Part shown: positions 5,266-6,317 of the stretch, piece by piece
How positions within the stretch are numbered: position 1 is the stretch's first letter
Layout: each line of letters opens with the position of its first letter
Source of the DNA: an uncultured Candidatus Altimarinota bacterium
Lineage (GTDB): Bacteria > Patescibacteriota > Gracilibacteria > UBA4473
Length of the DNA stretch: 6,317 bases
Direction: 5' to 3'
Assembly: GCA_938021445.1 (NCBI GenBank)
Contig: CALIGR010000163.1
Location: 1 to 6,317 of the forward strand
Translations under genes and position numbers: made by a program
The notes under the pieces: model-generated
What the model was told of the DNA's origin: nothing
The model's database searches: none
Seen by the model: only the letters and a program-made list of their open reading frames with translations

Positions 5266-5667
5266 TTATCCTCGATCTCCAAAAAACAGCCACTGCCACT
5301 TCTCCCAAGTACTCATATTTTCGGTGATACTTTTGGCCGAGATACTCGTGTCTTCTTCTGGGACCATCTCTAACTCTTCTTCAACGAAAACGATGATCTT
5401 CTCCCCTGGAAGCTTTTTCCCCATCTGAATTTTGGCTTCTTTTTCTATTCGTTGCGGAGTACGTAGATAAGCGACACGAGCTTCTTTGGCTTCTATCTCA
5501 GACTTGAGCTGCCTATTGGTCTCACGAATCTTATCAATCTCATCCTGCACTTTGTTAGATTCATGCAGCTGGACGCCAATCAGGTAGAGGAGCCAAAAAA
5601 AAGCCGAGAAGGCTCCTACGAGCCAGACAACCGTACGGGAAGAGTAAACCTCGACTTTCTTTGACAT
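5266..5667 (-). CDS. FtsB/DivIC-type septum formation initiator
   Basis: This is a small bitopic inner-membrane protein of the FtsB/DivIC family, which joins FtsL and FtsQ-type partners in the divisome. The 133-residue protein has a short basic N-terminus, one membrane helix at about 12-32 (VVWLVGAFSAFFWLLYLIGV), a coiled coil at about 36-66, and the family's conserved region YLRTPQRIEKEAKIQMGKK (68-86) followed by PGEKIIVFVEEE (87-98). The topology would be N-in, with the coiled coil outside. A Trp-rich tail (STWEKWQWLFFG, 119-130) is of a kind I associate with Patescibacteria homologues; that is from memory. It diverges from pth across 72 bases. A minus-strand TATAAA sits at 5683-5678, without a good -35 box. 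FtsL or another DivIC relative cannot be fully excluded. Confidence 0.85.
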   Translation of the reverse strand: MSKKVEVYSSRTVVWLVGAFSAFFWLLYLIGVQLHESNKVQDEIDKIRETNRQLKSEIEAKEARVAYLRTPQRIEKEAKIQMGKKLPGEKIIVFVEEELEMVPEEDTSISAKSITENMSTWEKWQWLFFGDRG

Positions 5668-5725
5668 GATCTACTAATTTATAGAAAACTAAGGTAAAAA
5701 ATCGAGTTTTTGTTGAATTTTTAAG

Positions 5726-5739
5726 TATTATAAGGCGCG
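5726..5739 (+). promoter_or_regulatory. Possible pth -10 box and ribosome site
   Basis: TATTAT at 5726-5731 matches the -10 consensus at 5 of 6 positions but lacks a clear -35 box, and transcription starting from it would leave almost no leader. AAGG at 5732-5735 sits 4 bases before the ATG and supports the start at 5740. If the -10 is real the mRNA would be nearly leaderless and AAGG would not be used, so only one of the two roles is likely. Confidence 0.3.
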
Positions 5740-6279
5740 ATGATCATATTGGTCGGTCTTGGAAATCACCCCAAAAAGTATCAAAATACTCGTCATAATT
5801 TTGGGTTTTTGATGGCTGATTTTATTCAGAGCACACACCAATTCACAACGTGGAGGCTTGATAAAAAATTTAAGGGGGAAGTGGCTTTTGGTGAAATAAA
5901 CGGGCAAAAAGCCGTGCTACTTAAGCCGCACACATTGATGAATCTAAGTGGTGAATCAGTTCAGGCACTCATAAAGTTTTATAAAATTAGCCCTTCTGGA
6001 TTTATCGTTTTTAGCGATGATTTGGATCAAGAATTTGGAAAGTTAAAACTAAAAAACAACAGCTCTCATGGGGGACAGAATGGTTTAAGAAACATCATTC
6101 AGCACCTCGGGACCGAAAACTTTGCTCGGCTTAAATTTGGAATTAGTAACGCCGAAAGGGATAGAATCCCTGCCGGCAACTTTGTCCTGATGAACTTTAG
6201 TGAAGCTGAAAAAGCAAAAATACCGGAACTTCTCAAGCAAGGTGAAACAAAGTTGATTGATTGGGCTCAGTCACTGTAG
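5740..6279 (+). CDS. pth: Peptidyl-tRNA hydrolase
   Basis: Pth cleaves the ester bond of peptidyl-tRNAs that drop off the ribosome, recycling tRNA in the cytoplasm. The 179-residue protein covers the whole family, slightly shorter than the 194 residues of E. coli. Key residues are present: Asn9 in VGLGN, catalytic His19 in TRHN (17-20), MNLSG with its conserved Asn (66-70 region), the conserved Asp in FSDDLD, and Asn in GGQNGL. One oddity is GLGN-HP-KKY at 6-14, where nearly all homologues have GLGN-PG-xxY at the same length. The gene is transcribed away from the ftsB-like gene. No terminator is visible in the 38 bases before the window ends. Confidence 0.96.
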   Translation: MIILVGLGNHPKKYQNTRHNFGFLMADFIQSTHQFTTWRLDKKFKGEVAFGEINGQKAVLLKPHTLMNLSGESVQALIKFYKISPSGFIVFSDDLDQEFGKLKLKNNSSHGGQNGLRNIIQHLGTENFARLKFGISNAERDRIPAGNFVLMNFSEAEKAKIPELLKQGETKLIDWAQSL

Positions 6280-6317
6280 CTAATTACGAAAACGCCCCTG
6301 AGATTCCCCGGTTAAAC

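Noticed and set aside
5234..5428. Plus-strand ORF of 64 codons
   Set aside because: It overlaps the ftsB-like gene in antisense and starts inside the structured non-coding element.

Overview
The window looks like a piece of a compact bacterial chromosome with fairly low G+C and short intergenic gaps. It mixes conserved housekeeping genes (grpE, efp, an FtsB/DivIC-type division gene, pth, initiator tRNA-fMet, tRNA-Leu) with several genes I cannot assign to a characterised family. The short Pth, the small FtsB-like protein ending in a Trp-rich tail, weak Shine-Dalgarno sequences and many lineage-specific hypothetical proteins suggest a Patescibacteria/CPR-type genome, perhaps a Peregrinibacteria-like lineage. 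That placement is inference. Genes read through normally with the standard genetic code. The seven CDS whose ends are visible stop at TAA or TAG, never TGA.

Layout, left to right. Positions 1-420 (-) hold the N-terminal 140 residues of GrpE, cut by the window edge. A gap of about 120 bases with inverted repeats follows, then a small A/T-rich hypothetical gene (540-926, -) with a faint resemblance to phage BECR-type nuclease/toxin folds. The next gap carries divergent upstream regions and leads to efp (1082-1642, +). Its stop is one base from the stop of a convergent two-gene operon on the minus strand. In transcription order that operon is a 428-residue unknown soluble protein (3911-2625) and a 322-residue protein with TraB/Tiki/ChaN-like motifs (2612-1644).

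Positions 3912-4057 form a divergent control region with two sigma70-type promoters, each with a perfect TTGACA box. One drives the minus-strand operon, the other tRNA-fMet (4058-4132), which ends in a clear rho-independent terminator. A cupin-like gene (4277-4963, +) follows, with a palindrome over its start codon. Then come tRNA-Leu(GAG) (5000-5089) and a very strong terminator. The next stretch, 5130-5265, is non-coding, contains a nested stem-loop, and repeats 12 bases of the tRNA-Leu 3' end. The right end holds the divergent pair ftsB-like (5667-5266, -) and pth (5740-6279, +).

Many of the recognisable genes serve translation: initiator tRNA, tRNA-Leu, EF-P for polyproline stalls, and Pth for recycling peptidyl-tRNA. 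GrpE serves protein folding and the FtsB-like protein cell division. The most interesting points are the Arg32-type tip of EF-P, the unassigned two-gene minus-strand operon, the cupin gene between two tRNAs, and the structured element beside tRNA-Leu. I see no CRISPR array, insertion sequence or complete defence system.
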